Assembly: GCF_000499845.2 (NCBI RefSeq)
Contig: NC_023757.2
Coordinates: 39,167,162 to 39,231,161, forward strand
Direction: 5' to 3'
Origin: Phaseolus vulgaris
Taxonomy: Eukaryota; Streptophyta; Magnoliopsida; Fabales; Fabaceae
DNA length: 64,000 nucleotides
Shown piece after piece: positions 39,901-48,910 of the stretch (its first letter is position 1; every line of letters begins with the position of its first letter). The notes under the pieces are model-generated. The model did not search any database. It was not told where the DNA came from and was given only the letters and a program-made list of their open reading frames with translations. The translations under genes were made by a program, and so were the position numbers.

Positions 39901-40184
39901 ACATGCTAATTTTTGGTACATGCAATGATATAGTTTTTCAAACAAAATTGTTTCTTGGATCTAAGTTTGAGATGAAAGACATGGGTGAAGCAAGTGTGAT
40001 TCTAGGAGTTAAAATCATAAGGAAGGGAGATAGTATATTACTATCCCAAGAAAAATACACTAAGAAACTTCTAAAGAAGTTTGGTTACTATGACTTTAAG
40101 TCAGTAAGTACCCCTTATGATGCTAATTCTAAATTAAAGAAGAACAGAGGAGAATCTATTTCTCAAACTCAGTATCCCAGATAA
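36942..40184 (+). CDS. Copia gag-pol polyprotein, 5' part up to the frameshift (1080 codons)
   Basis: Makes the capsid and enzymes for element replication. The Gag capsid region covers about 1-230 ([18 protein letters not shown] early). A zinc knuckle [14 protein letters not shown] lies near residue 272, and the protease [12 protein letters not shown] near 323. The integrase zinc motif has HARLGH and CDVCVESK, and its catalytic core has [15 protein letters not shown] and [10 protein letters not shown]. Reverse transcriptase runs from about 810 ([29 protein letters not shown]) with catalytic YVDD near 986. The frame ends with TAA just after QTQYPR because of a one-base loss near 40172-40176; the same reading resumes in the next frame. 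The start ATG is the first in frame, 14 bases after the LTR. All other catalytic motifs are intact. Confidence 0.95.
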   Translation: MAENPNNNDNTAPETSNVVSATQTIFAKPFPDVSKIEVFTGQNFRRWQERVSTLLDMYGVAHALTTAKPDSTTAAKQVDDWIHANKVCRHTLLSVLSNDLFDVYASYKNAKDIWDSLILKYTAEDIVRQKFVIAKYYRWEMIEGKDIKIQINEYHKLIEDIKTESIKLPDEFVSELLIEKLPQSWTDYKQQLKHRQKQMSLSDLITHIIIEDTNRKECAAAKAKALSAKANVIEDKPAPKRYEKKFDHKKKPNNKFSRPSGTNPTFKKKGNCFVCGKPGHHAPQCRHRAKNDYPPKANLADGEDTIVAVVSQVNLVTNVSKWVVDSGATRHICANRNVFTSYTSVGDGEEQVYLGDSRTTPVLGKGKVLLKLTSGKTLALNDVLHVPSIRVNLVSVALLSKVGVKVSFESDKIVMTKNNVFVGKGYCDQGLFVLNISEIMNESKSSAYIVDSYDIWHARLGHVNSSYVIKLQQLGLINMHDKQSSKCDVCVESKITKKTCHSVERQTEILGLIHTDLADLKQTMSRGGKNYFVTFIDDFSRYTKVYLIKHKDEAFDMFLTYKAEVENQLNKKIKRIRSDRGGEYVLFNDYCVKEGIIHEVTPPYSPESNGVAERKNKTLKEMMNAMLISSNAPDNLWGESLLTACFLQNRIPHRKTGKTPYELWKGYQPNLKYLRVWGSLAKVMLPDPKKRKIGSKTSDCMFLGYAEHSASYRFLVLNSDIIERNTIVETKNAEFFEHIFPLKSSGTSEQPIDSANDTLSEDVRRSKRQRKETSFGDDFYTYLVENDPISFVEATSAPDAKHWDKAIKTELESIKKNNTWTLVDLPKGAKPIGCKWIFKKKYHPDGSIEKYKARLVAKGFTQKHNIDYFDTFAPVTRISSIRVLLALASIHKLVIHQMDVKTAFLNGELEEEIYMTQPEGCVVPGQKEKVCKLLKSLYGLKQAPKQWHEKLDNVLLCEGFSTNDADKCVYSRSENGEYVIICLYVDDMLIFGTCNDIVFQTKLFLGSKFEMKDMGEASVILGVKIIRKGDSILLSQEKYTKKLLKKFGYYDFKSVSTPYDANSKLKKNRGESISQTQYPR

Positions 40185-40870
40185 TTGGGAGCTTATTGCA
40201 TTTAATGAGCTTTTCTAGACCAGATATTGCTTATGCAGTAGGTAGATTGAGTAGATACACTCAATGTCCTAGTCAGGATCATTCGGAAGCACTTGCGAGA
40301 CTCATGAAATACTTGAGAGGTACAATGGATTATGCCATTGAATATAGTGGATTTCCCGCTGTGCTAGAAGGGTACAGTGATGCTAACTGGATCTCTGATT
40401 CAGATGAGACAAAATCCACTAGTGGTTATGTATTTACACTTGGGGGTGGTGCAGTTACATGGAGATCAGCCAGACAAACTATTATTGCAAGATCAACAAT
40501 GGAATCTGAGTTTGTTGCTCTAGAAATGGCTGGTAGTGAAGCTGAGTGGTTGAAAAACTTCTTAGCAAACATTCCTTTAAGAATGAAACCAACCCCATCT
40601 GTATCAATGCATTGTGATTGCCAATCGGCAATAGCTATAGCTAAAAATAAAAGCTATAATGGAAAGAATAGACATATACAATTGAGACACAATTTGGTGA
40701 AACAGCTGTTAAAGAGTGGAACGATTTCTATTGACTATGTCAAGTCAGAACGGAATCTGGTAGCTCCTCTGACAAAACCCCTAGGGAGAAAAATGATTTT
40801 AGAAACATCGAGGGGAATGGGACTTAAGCCACTCGCAAACAAACAAGTGATGGAAACCCAACCTTTGTGA
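40177..40870 (+). pseudogene. Copia pol 3' part: RNase H domain after frameshift
   Basis: Continues the polyprotein in a shifted frame. [19 protein letters not shown] is the end of reverse transcriptase. The RNase H motifs [29 protein letters not shown] and [12 protein letters not shown] follow, with the usual HIQLRHN and KPLGRKM near the C-terminus. Without a frameshift event it is not made as part of the polyprotein. The open frame's own first ATG (40196) lies inside the domain, so independent translation is unlikely. Confidence 0.9.
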
Positions 40871-41461
40871 TTGGAGATCCCATGAATAAGGTTCATATGG
40901 GTAAAAAAAAGTCACTTGTTAGTTCTGCTAGCACTAAAATTGATTTTAAATCAATTTTGTCCATTCCTATGGTGTGTGTGAAGTGCTAGATACTGCATTA
41001 TCGAGAGGATAAACTTTGTGGTTAAAATTCAGAGGTAAAAAAGTTTTAACGATTTACAAAGTTCTAATGATTTTCATATCCCTTATGGGTGGTGTATAAT
41101 TTGCAGCATACACTTGATGAAATCACCTATATGAGTGTCAAGTGGGGCCGCTTGCATGAGATCTTGGCAAGATCTCTATAGCACTCATGAATACCGGGCA
41201 CGCGCATGGCCTAGTAGCGCAACACAACGATAACAGCAAGTAATGTGGGGGTGTATTGTGATTGATAAACCTCTAACACATACTAAGTGTCTTGGTTCAT
41301 ATAGCTTGCTATACCAACTACACTATGTGTTACGTTCATTAATCTAAGACTGGTTCATATAGCTTGCTATACCAGATCTGATGCATTACATCTTAGATGA
41401 ACCCAATTTTTTCTTTCTTCTTCTTATCTCTATGTTTTATCTTTTGCAATATGTGGGGGAT
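40871..41461 (+). other. Untranslated 3' internal region of the copia element with palindromes and a direct repeat
   Basis: It contains a near-perfect 19-base palindrome (GAGATCTTG-G-CAAGATCTC, 41158-41176). A 24-base direct repeat (41293-41316 and 41351-41374) has units that each carry the stem TATAGC-TT-GCTATA. The polypurine tract is at 41451-41461. No frame is conserved. Confidence 0.8.
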
Positions 41462-42146
41462 TGTTGTAAAAACAGAGTATTGCAAAATAATAGAGTATTG
41501 CAAATAAAGTGCAGAAACAGAAATAGAGGATGCGCAGAAAAACCCTAACTCCTTCATAGTGCCGTTGGAGGAAATATCGGAAGCATGGGTGAAGTGGAGA
41601 CAGTTTCCAAGTTGAAAATCAAACGTTGCCCTTTCAACCTTGGATCGTGGCCGCACGAATCGGAAGTTGGGCGCCTCCGCACTGCTGGATTTTCGAACGT
41701 TGTAGATCGTTACGAGAGGAATGGGAGGTTGACTCCTTCCTTCACGCTGGTCTTCCCTCTTCTGCGGCGACAACCTTGAACCCACTAGGGTTTGAAGAGG
41801 CGGCACCCTTGGGGGTTCTCCATCTATAAATACCGCTTTCCCCTCTTCAGAAAACGCAACTCTCACTACTTCATCTTCTTCCTCCGCTCACCATCTTCTT
41901 CTTTCCCCAATTTCCACTTTTCACTTTCTCTCTCCTCTTTATTTTAATATTATAATATTTTTGGGTTCTATTTGGTATTACTCTTTTAAAGAGAAACTTG
42001 CTAGTTCTGATCCTCGGAAATTACCGGGAAGTTCCTGTTGTATCCTGGGGGACTTGCGCAATACATCGCGGATAAGTCCTTACGGATAGTGATTACTCAC
42101 GTCTCGGGAAACTATTTTTGTTCGTTTTTAAGCCAATTTAACTACA
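41462..42146 (+). repeat. 3' LTR of the young copia element
   Basis: 685 bp, same ends as the 5' LTR. I count five single-base differences. Confidence 0.95.
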
Positions 42147-42583
42147 TATCTCACGTCTATTTTTTTAATTAAGTTATTTACTAAGCTATTTTTCTTTTCT
42201 CTGAACTATTCGCCTTAATTGACTGAGAAAAAGGGTTTTGCTAATGTGAATTGACTGAGAATGAGATTTCATGGTGCTGAATAAGAGAAGAAATGGTTGA
42301 GAATTAATAACGTTGAAGGATTAGGGTCATTTTTCATAAACCATTTAAGAAAAAATGTAACAAATGCATTGAATAACCTATGCATGTCCCTAAATTAGTT
42401 TAACAGTGTTAATCAATAAAAGTAAAAATATCTTTTTAATTTTTAAAAATTCATAGAAATTTATTTTTAAGACAATAAAATAAAAAATATTTGATGTCTT
42501 AAAAACTTTAATTGAATTTGGGTTTTTGCACAACTCTGAATGGGCCATAAGCCCGATACCTCGAACTGCACAGAATACATTAG
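42147..42583. other. Intergenic, nothing seen
   Basis: AT-rich flank of the copia element without a recognisable gene. Confidence 0.4.
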
Positions 42584-42944
42584 GACAAATTCTCCTGTAC
42601 CATATTAATTTCAACTTACACCTAATTTGTTATTAAAATGATGAAAATACTCTTACCAAAAGATAAAAATAACAGGATTTGGATAAAAAATTATTTCCAG
42701 AACTTTTTATTTGGAAATATTCCAAATTTGGATTTTTGGAATACATTTTTGAATTCCATAAATTTTTATCCAAAATGCATTTTCAATTTTGTGTTTTGGA
42801 TTTTTTTTTTCAGAATGTATTTTTTGACTTTAAATTATAATTATTAAATTCTGAATTTTCAAATTTAAAATAAAGATAATTTTAAAAATTTCAAAAGATA
42901 ATAGGGTGTAGGTTAAAATTGATATAGTGAAGGAAGAAGTTGCC
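42584..42944. mobile_element. MITE-like element with about 45-bp imperfect terminal inverted repeats
   Basis: The left end (CAAATTCTCCTGTACC, then AATTTCAACTTACACC, 42586-42625) pairs imperfectly with the inverse of the right end (GGTGTAGGTTAAAATT, then GGAAGAAGTTGCC, 42904-42944). The AT-rich interior has repeated TTTGGA/TCCAAA segments. No coding capacity. Target duplication not resolved. Confidence 0.5.
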
Positions 42945-43079
42945 TCTTCTTAGCCCAAAACCTAAGCCCAGTATGACCATTCAGCAACAGCTTTTTCCTC
43001 ATTAACTTGCTGCATTGTTTAAAGCAAATGATGCTTTTACTTATAACTTACAATTGGAGTTCCACTATAATGCCCAATT

Positions 43080-43081
<2 letters not shown>

Positions 43082-43137
<56 letters not shown>
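43082..43137. repeat. Long (AT)n microsatellite
   Basis: About 28 uninterrupted AT units. The frame giving repeated Ile-Tyr across it is not a gene. Confidence 0.95.
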
Positions 43138-43144
<7 letters not shown>

Positions 43145-43713
43145 CTTAATACATGTGTGTATAACATCATTTGGGTCTCTAGCGCATACTTACAAAAATA
43201 AAATCTTGTTTTTGCTTTTTTTTTTAATCTAGACTTAAGTAAAGTCAATTTTTGTCCTAGTTAAGAACAATAGTCAATATCATTTAATTATATTAATCGT
43301 TTTATTTTTGGAAAATACATTTCCTTAAGTTTAATATATAAAAAAAGAACTCATTGAAAATAAATTTCAATTAATTTAAAATATTTTTGGAATGGTATTA
43401 TTAAGTATGATGAAATAACTTGATTTTCATTTAGATGAATATCTTTATAAATTCTTATAATAATAAAATTTCTCTATAATTACTTATAAAAAAATAAACT
43501 TCTTTGTGAATTAACAGTAAGTTATACCTAAGTTAATTTCTATAATTTTTTATTAATTTCTTAAAAATTATATTTTTTAATTTATACACAAACAAAATTG
43601 ATCTCATAAAAGGAATTATTTAAACCTTTTTTCTCTTAAGAATACTTGTGAAATTTTTAACCTAAATAAATCCAAGTTCAAAAAATCTTATACTTCTATT
43701 ACTTATAACTAAG
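43138..43713. other. AT-rich intergenic DNA, nothing seen
   Basis: No gene or repeat recognised. Confidence 0.4.
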
Positions 43714-44100
43714 TGTTGGGAAAATGGGGTAATTTTCTCACTAAAACAGAACACGTTATCCGACAAATAATATTGAATACTATAACAAAAGAGAAAACAA
43801 CATAATACTAATAAATAGAACGGAATAATAAAAGAAATAAAGAGAAAAAAAAACACTCGAAACTTGTTAACGGAGTTCGGCCAATTTAGCCTAACCTCCG
43901 AGCACAGCTGAAACCGCCCGCTTTTACTAATGTGGAAGAAGATATTACAAATTGGGATATTAACAATGAAGGAGAAGAGATTAATTTATAACCCTAAAAC
44001 TCCCTCCTCAAATAATTCTCACCAATGTGGGACTTGAGATTAAGCCAAAATCAACACTAAGTCTAAAGAAAGCATAACAAATTGAATTAAGATTTATAAA
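43714..44100. repeat. LTR-like fragment, family unassigned
   Basis: Starts TGTTGGGAAAATGGGG and continues through a less AT-rich part (GGAGTTCGGCC, CTCCGAGCACAGC, CCAATGTGGGACTT). This looks like a plant retrotransposon LTR, but no partner LTR or internal region was found. Its right end abuts the Tat-type LTR piece. Confidence 0.35.
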
Positions 44101-44102
44101 TG

Positions 44103-44200
44103 TTCTTACAAAGTCGGGTTCCTCTTATAGTGACTCCTTCTGTCTTCGTCTTCTGGTCTTTACGATCTCCAGGCGTGGTGATTTCTGGTTGGTATTTATA
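44103..44200 (-). repeat. Left (3') LTR piece of the Tat-type element
   Basis: Aligns with the right LTR from TCTTACAA-GTCGGGTTCCT through CTTCTGTCTTCGTCTT-like sequence, and both reach a TATAAATA (minus strand) at 44193-44200 and 56606-56613. The left copy is about 120 bases shorter between these points, so it is deleted or divergent. Confidence 0.6.
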
Positions 44201-44261
44201 CCTTTTGGAGTGGGTAGATAATAAGGTTCGAGAGGTCTTCTCCAAGTATTGACAACCATCC

Positions 44262-45000
44262 ATGCTCCAAGCTTTTGCCGATAGTGTAGATATCGTTTTA
44301 GAGGGTTTTTCAGATGGTGCATTATCCTTACGTAGGTGTAGGAAGCATGAAACCGTTTGTCTGGGTAGGGGGAGAGAATCCAAAGATTTTTTCTATTTTT
44401 ATTCTTGTTTGATCTCGGACATTCATGTCCACTTTCCTTTTGATGAGTTTACCATGAAGTTGTTGTGCATCTTAAACGTGACTCCTACTTAGTTGCATCC
44501 GAATAACTAGGTTGCACTCCAGGCTTTTTGGTTGCTCTGTGATGTGTTAAGTCTTAAGACCACCCCTAGGTCTTTTTTGCATTTTTTTGGTGCGAGGTTG
44601 GAAGACCGAATAAGTTGGGTATCTTTAGTCGGTCAGTCGAAAAATAGTCTCCTTGCTCCTTTCACCACATCTTATAAGAACTTCAAGGGAAGTTTCTTCA
44701 AAGTCATGATTGAGGAGGAAGGTCGACAATTTTTTTACGATGGCGAGACTCCCAGGTTTCCTTTTTATTGGACAAAGGATCTGACACATTTTCATATGTG
44801 ATCGAGGTCCCTGTTGATCGAGGACGACCTAGAAGTGTTGTCAGTTTTGGACATACTTCCTCGCAAGATCTCAACCCGGCCTCTCGTCCATGCCTACTTG
44901 TCCCCTCAAAAAATCGTTGATGTTGACGATATGTTATTATACTCATCTTGGCATATTTCTATTCTGACGTTGACTTAATCTTTTTGTCATGTGCAGGAAT
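44262..45000 (+). pseudogene. Antisense ORF remnant: putative gypsy-type transposon domain protein
   Basis: On the plus strand, opposite to its element, the frame reads DIHVHFPFDEFTMKLLCILN, VTPT-stop-LHPNN, then VALQAFWLLCDVLSLK, SFLHFFGARLED, APFTTSYKNFKGSFFKV and PRFPFYWTKDLTHFH. This is the pattern of the plant domain called 'putative gypsy type transposon' (Transposase_28). At least three in-frame stops (two TAG near 44491-44511, TGA near 44800) inactivate it. After about 44980 a TTTTTGTCATGTGCAG could be an old splice acceptor. Its function in Tat elements is unknown. Confidence 0.7.
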
Positions 45001-45039
45001 AATGGTAGGCATGGGTCTGCTCTTGTCAACCTTCCTCTC

Positions 45040-45187
45040 AGCCTCTTGAGGTGCCTAAGCTTTGCCACAAAGCTCTTTCAATTCTTCCAACAACATGAAC
45101 TTGGCACCTCTTTTCCGCAACTCATCTAGATTCGTTGTCGGCTTCTTGCATAGGCTGTCCGAGAAAGGACCAGGCTTGAGCGCAGTC
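45040..45187 (-). pseudogene. Tat-type gag, distal fragment beyond the inserted Sirevirus
   Basis: Minus-strand frame MVTALKPGPFSDSLCKKPTT and NLDELRKRGAKFMLLEELKE, the conserved end of the capsid region in legume gypsy Gag. It continues the fragment at 55584-56379: the sequence across the Sirevirus joins at ACCAT, the duplicated target. An in-frame TAG at about 45053 and the lack of any pol show it is dead. Confidence 0.75.
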
Positions 45188-45192
45188 ACCAT

Positions 45193-47012
45193 TGTTGGGT
45201 TTAATAGTGCCAAAGTTCAAGAGGGGGGGTGAATTGACCTTTTAAAACTTTCTCGCAAAAACAGTGTTTAACCCAGTTTTACAGAAAATGAATCGATTTA
45301 TGTGAAAATGAACAGATTTATTTCAGCACTGTTTTTCTGTTTGAAACGCTTTTAATACAGCAAGGTTAATCACAAGACTATGCAGTGAGAATTTCCAGCA
45401 GCACACACAGATATCAGATTTGAAAAACAGTGAAACACAAAAACAGCAAGCTTCAATTTCAAGCAAGTGATTAAAGTTCAATTGATAGCATGCTAGTTAA
45501 TTGAGTGACCTTTGCAAACAAGCTGTTCCAGTGGCTTTTAACAGACTATGAGTGTTCTTCTTGATGTCAAGAAATTTTCCAGAAATTAAGAACAATGAAT
45601 CACAGAACAGCAAGCTTCAACTTTAAGCAGTTTGTTTAAGGTTCAATTAATAGCATTTATAGTTTCTTGAGCATCCTATCACAGTCAATCTGTTCCAATG
45701 GTTTTAGCAGATTATATATGTCCTTATCAGATTCAAACACCTTTTCCAGAAATCAAGAACAGTATGCACAGTGCCCAGAAAGAACAGATTTATTTTCAAT
45801 TGAACAGATTTATTTCTTTGCTGTTTTATCAATTATGCAGAAACGAAATTGCAGAGAGAGAGAGAGAATGAACACAAACAATTATACTGGTTCACTCAAC
45901 CTGAGCTACATCCAGTCTTCACCAACAACAGGTGGAATTCACTAACAACCTGTACAACCAAGTACAATTCCCACTGTTCTTGAAACCTACAAGAACTTAG
46001 GTACTCTTGCTGAAAAAACCTATTTCAGCATACACACACCCACTCTTCAAGAACACCTATCAAGAAGAGGGTTCAACCAAACTATTACAAGAACGAGATG
46101 TGAAACGATTACACCTGATTGAGGGTACACAGATCTGCCTTAAACCAGTAGGCAAGATTGCTAGAACAGTAGTTGCACCTCACACCAAGCTTTTGGAACC
46201 AAACCAAGAACAAGCACTTTGTGATTTTTGAAATCTTTGAAGAACAAATGCTAATCCTTGAAAACACTTAACTCTCTGCTGTCAAAACTTGTTTTTTGCA
46301 AATGTATGAACTGTTTGAATCGTTGTTAAACTCAGAAAACAAGTTTGCATTTTATAGAAAGCCAGCTTATAACAGAATTTTGAAAAACAGTTAAAGCTGT
46401 TATAAAATGAACAGATTGAAAATAAAATGAACTGATTTATTTTCAAAAGCAGTTAGAGAATCTGTTAAGTGAGGAGACTTAGTCAACCATTCTGGTGCTG
46501 AGATAAAACTGAAAAAACGTTTAAGTATGATATGGCACCAGAGGCAAAAAAAGAATCTATTCATTAACAGATGAACAGATTTATTTTTCAAAACGAAAAC
46601 AGAGAAAGTTTAACAATTTAAAACTCAGTCGTTTTGAAAAGAAGAAGACTTAGTCAAAATACCTGATGCACAAAATCTAATTTTTACAAGACTTAGCCAA
46701 GGCATCAGTGAGAAAAAAATGAATCTGTTTATTTAGAAAAGAACAGATTTATTTTTATGCAGTAAAACGTGTTTTTGTGTAAAACATGTGAAAAACAGTT
46801 TTAGAAAACTTATGTTTGTTCTTAACACATGGCCAGTGGTTATGAGGTGAGTTACTCAGCAAAAAGCTACTCTTAGACAACCTCTAAGCACTAACTAAGA
46901 CATACTTAAAGCAAAGCGCAAATACATGGAAAGTACATAAATGTCTTCATCAAACACTACATACAAGTCTTCATCAAACACAATCTTGAAGGGGCAACAA
47001 CCATCTTCAACA
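45193..47012 (-). repeat. 3' LTR of the Sirevirus
   Basis: 1820 bp. On the element strand it starts TGTTGAAGATGG (47012 downward) and ends CCCAACA. On the plus strand it carries five exact copies of AACAGATTTATTT (45311, 45783, 45803, 46574, 46742) plus variants. Short frames inside are duplicated in the other LTR and are not genes. Confidence 0.95.
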
Positions 47013-47027
47013 ATCTCCCCCTGTTTG
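47013..47027 (-). other. Polypurine tract of the Sirevirus
   Basis: CAAACAGGGGGAGAT on the minus strand, immediately before the 3' LTR. Confidence 0.85.
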
Positions 47028-47354
47028 ATGGAGACAAATCCCCATAGCTAACCTCATAGCATTGTTGCTTTAAGTACCTGCACTGCACCAGACTTTAAAC
47101 CAGAAAACAGCAATATTGCATAACATGCAGAATTTGTTTAAAGGTGCAGAGTCAACTCCCTGTTTCAGCTAGCATCACCTAGCATGGTGAGCTATTTTTC
47201 TCCCCCTTTGGATTCATCAAACAACATATAAGCATAGGGAATACAGGGGTATAAAGCAGAAATTATAACCATAATAGTTCAGAACCAGAAAACCAAATTG
47301 TTCAACATTACATAAACTTGAAAACTGATAAAGAAAGCATTAAAAGCAGAAAAA

Positions 47355-48503
47355 CTACTGATCCTTGTAGTAAAGCTCTGCAAGTTGTGCCTGAACTCCT
47401 TCAATCTGATGATCAAGGTGTTGGAACCTTGCATGAGTAGTCTCAAAGTGTGCCCTTTGTTCTGCAGACATGACATCAAGACGGTACAGCACTTGCCTCT
47501 CAAACATAGAAATTGGTTCTCCACGGTATTCTGGACTTTGATAGGCAACTATGGCATTTGCAGCAACTTCCTCATGTTCAGATTGGGCAGCAGGTGAGTC
47601 ATCATCCACAGGAATAGCTTCATCCTCATCCTCATGTTCTGCTTGAGTGTCCTTCTCCTTGAGAACCACCCACTTGTTTTCAATTTTGTGAAAACCCATT
47701 TTGGTGAGAGTTGAAGTATCAATCTCACTTACAGCTTTGATAGGGTCATTTCTCTCATTTGTAACATCAATACCAAAGTAATCAATTAATTTGGAAACAA
47801 GAATAGCATAGGGAAATCTGTAATCAGCCAACCTTTTTGACTTGAGCATGTGTTCATTGACAATGAACACCCAGTTTACCTTAATCTGGTTCATGATGCA
47901 ATATAGGAGAATGAGATCCTCTTCATGTAGGACAGCATGGTTTGTTCCTCTTGGAATCAGTTGCCAAGCTATGATGTATGCAACTAGACGTGGAGTGAGG
48001 TTCAAATGCCCTGCATGGAACCTGTTTATGCTTTCTGTAGGATTCCTCATGCAACTTTTGTAATATTGCAGCTTGTTGAATTCTGAAATTCCACTGGTAT
48101 TTCCTTTCCCTACTTTCAGTCCAGCATATTTTATTCCAGCCACAGAATTCCACACCTCACTTGTGATCTTCATCTTTGTCCCTTTCACATAGGAGACAAT
48201 ATTCTTCCCATCCAATGTGAGGTTAGTATAAAACACCTTAACCAAGTCAGGATAAACATTACCTGTTAATTCCAGCATCTTTTTCAGTTTCTGGTGCTTC
48301 AACACAGTCCTTGTTTCTACCAGTTTTTCAGATTTCAGCCAGTTGAAATCCAGCACCTTGGGTATGTTGATATGCTTCCTGCTTGTTTCATGAATGTAGG
48401 CATTGATGCCTTCTTCATTTCCAGCGAACCATCCTTCTAACACACCTTGAGAAGTGGTTTGCTTTCCCTTGCCTTTCTGTTTTTGTCTTGAAGACGAAGC
48501 CAT
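47355..48503 (-). CDS. Sirevirus third ORF, 'putative plant transposon protein' type (382 aa)
   Basis: An intact frame about 400 bases after the pol stop and before the polypurine tract. The start at 48503 (MASSSRQKQKGKGKQTTSQG) is preferred for its Ser/Lys-rich beginning; the frame is open to 48572. The middle (about 80-250) has YVKGTKMKITSEVWNSVAGI, LIPRGTNHAVLHEEDLILLY and YRFPYAILVSKLIDYFGID. This resembles the domain annotated 'putative plant transposon protein' in many plant genomes. An acidic linker (AEHEDEDEAIPVDDDSPAAQ) and a C-terminal helical part follow. I see no signal peptide, membrane segment or furin-like site, so it is not a typical envelope-like protein. Function unknown. 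It sits where other Sireviruses carry their env-like ORF. Confidence 0.8.
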   Translation of the reverse strand: MASSSRQKQKGKGKQTTSQGVLEGWFAGNEEGINAYIHETSRKHINIPKVLDFNWLKSEKLVETRTVLKHQKLKKMLELTGNVYPDLVKVFYTNLTLDGKNIVSYVKGTKMKITSEVWNSVAGIKYAGLKVGKGNTSGISEFNKLQYYKSCMRNPTESINRFHAGHLNLTPRLVAYIIAWQLIPRGTNHAVLHEEDLILLYCIMNQIKVNWVFIVNEHMLKSKRLADYRFPYAILVSKLIDYFGIDVTNERNDPIKAVSEIDTSTLTKMGFHKIENKWVVLKEKDTQAEHEDEDEAIPVDDDSPAAQSEHEEVAANAIVAYQSPEYRGEPISMFERQVLYRLDVMSAEQRAHFETTHARFQHLDHQIEGVQAQLAELYYKDQ

Positions 48504-48910
48504 GGTAACCTGAATTCTTTTCTTGATTTCAAATGGTGAGAATAGAAAGAGAATGACCAATGTGGGTAGCAAGTATTCACACAGATTTATAGCAGAATAA
48601 ATGGATTGATATGGCAGTTATGAGTGGATATGCATGAAGATTTTATGCTTCTGAATTTGTGCAGAGAATCTTTGAAAATATGCACCAAATCTTTAGGGTC
48701 ACGATGCATACACTCAAATTCTTATTGAGCACCCAAACCATCAAATCGGTTACATAACCATGACCAAAACCGTCAAAGGTACAGAGGTTAATGCCCACTA
48801 AGTCAGTCAAGCAGTCAAAGATCAGAATTTCTCTTTCCTAGTCATCAATGCGTATCAGTGCAGAAAATAAACACATTTAATTGCGAATAAACAGATTTAA
48901 TTTTTCACTG
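48504..48910 (-). other. Sirevirus spacer between pol and third ORF
   Basis: Non-coding, and probably the leader of a separate message for the third ORF. It contains another AACAGATTTAAT-type motif near 48889. Confidence 0.4.

Larger units (their letters stand above)
36244..42146 (+). mobile_element. Young Ty1/copia LTR retrotransposon, 5.9 kb
   Basis: Two 685-bp LTRs (36244-36928 and 41462-42146) begin TGTTGTA and end TAACTACA. I count five differences by eye, all transitions, so about 99.3% identity and a recent insertion. The order is gag, protease, integrase, reverse transcriptase and RNase H, which is copia order. A polypurine tract (ATGTGGGGGAT, 41451-41461) precedes the 3' LTR. The five bases outside each LTR (ATTAT and TATCT) do not match, so no target duplication is evident. 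One frameshift disables pol. The primer site is not of the Met-tRNA type. Confidence 0.95.

Noticed and set aside
43007..43201. Frame encoding repeated Ile-Tyr
   Set aside because: Produced by the (AT)n microsatellite.
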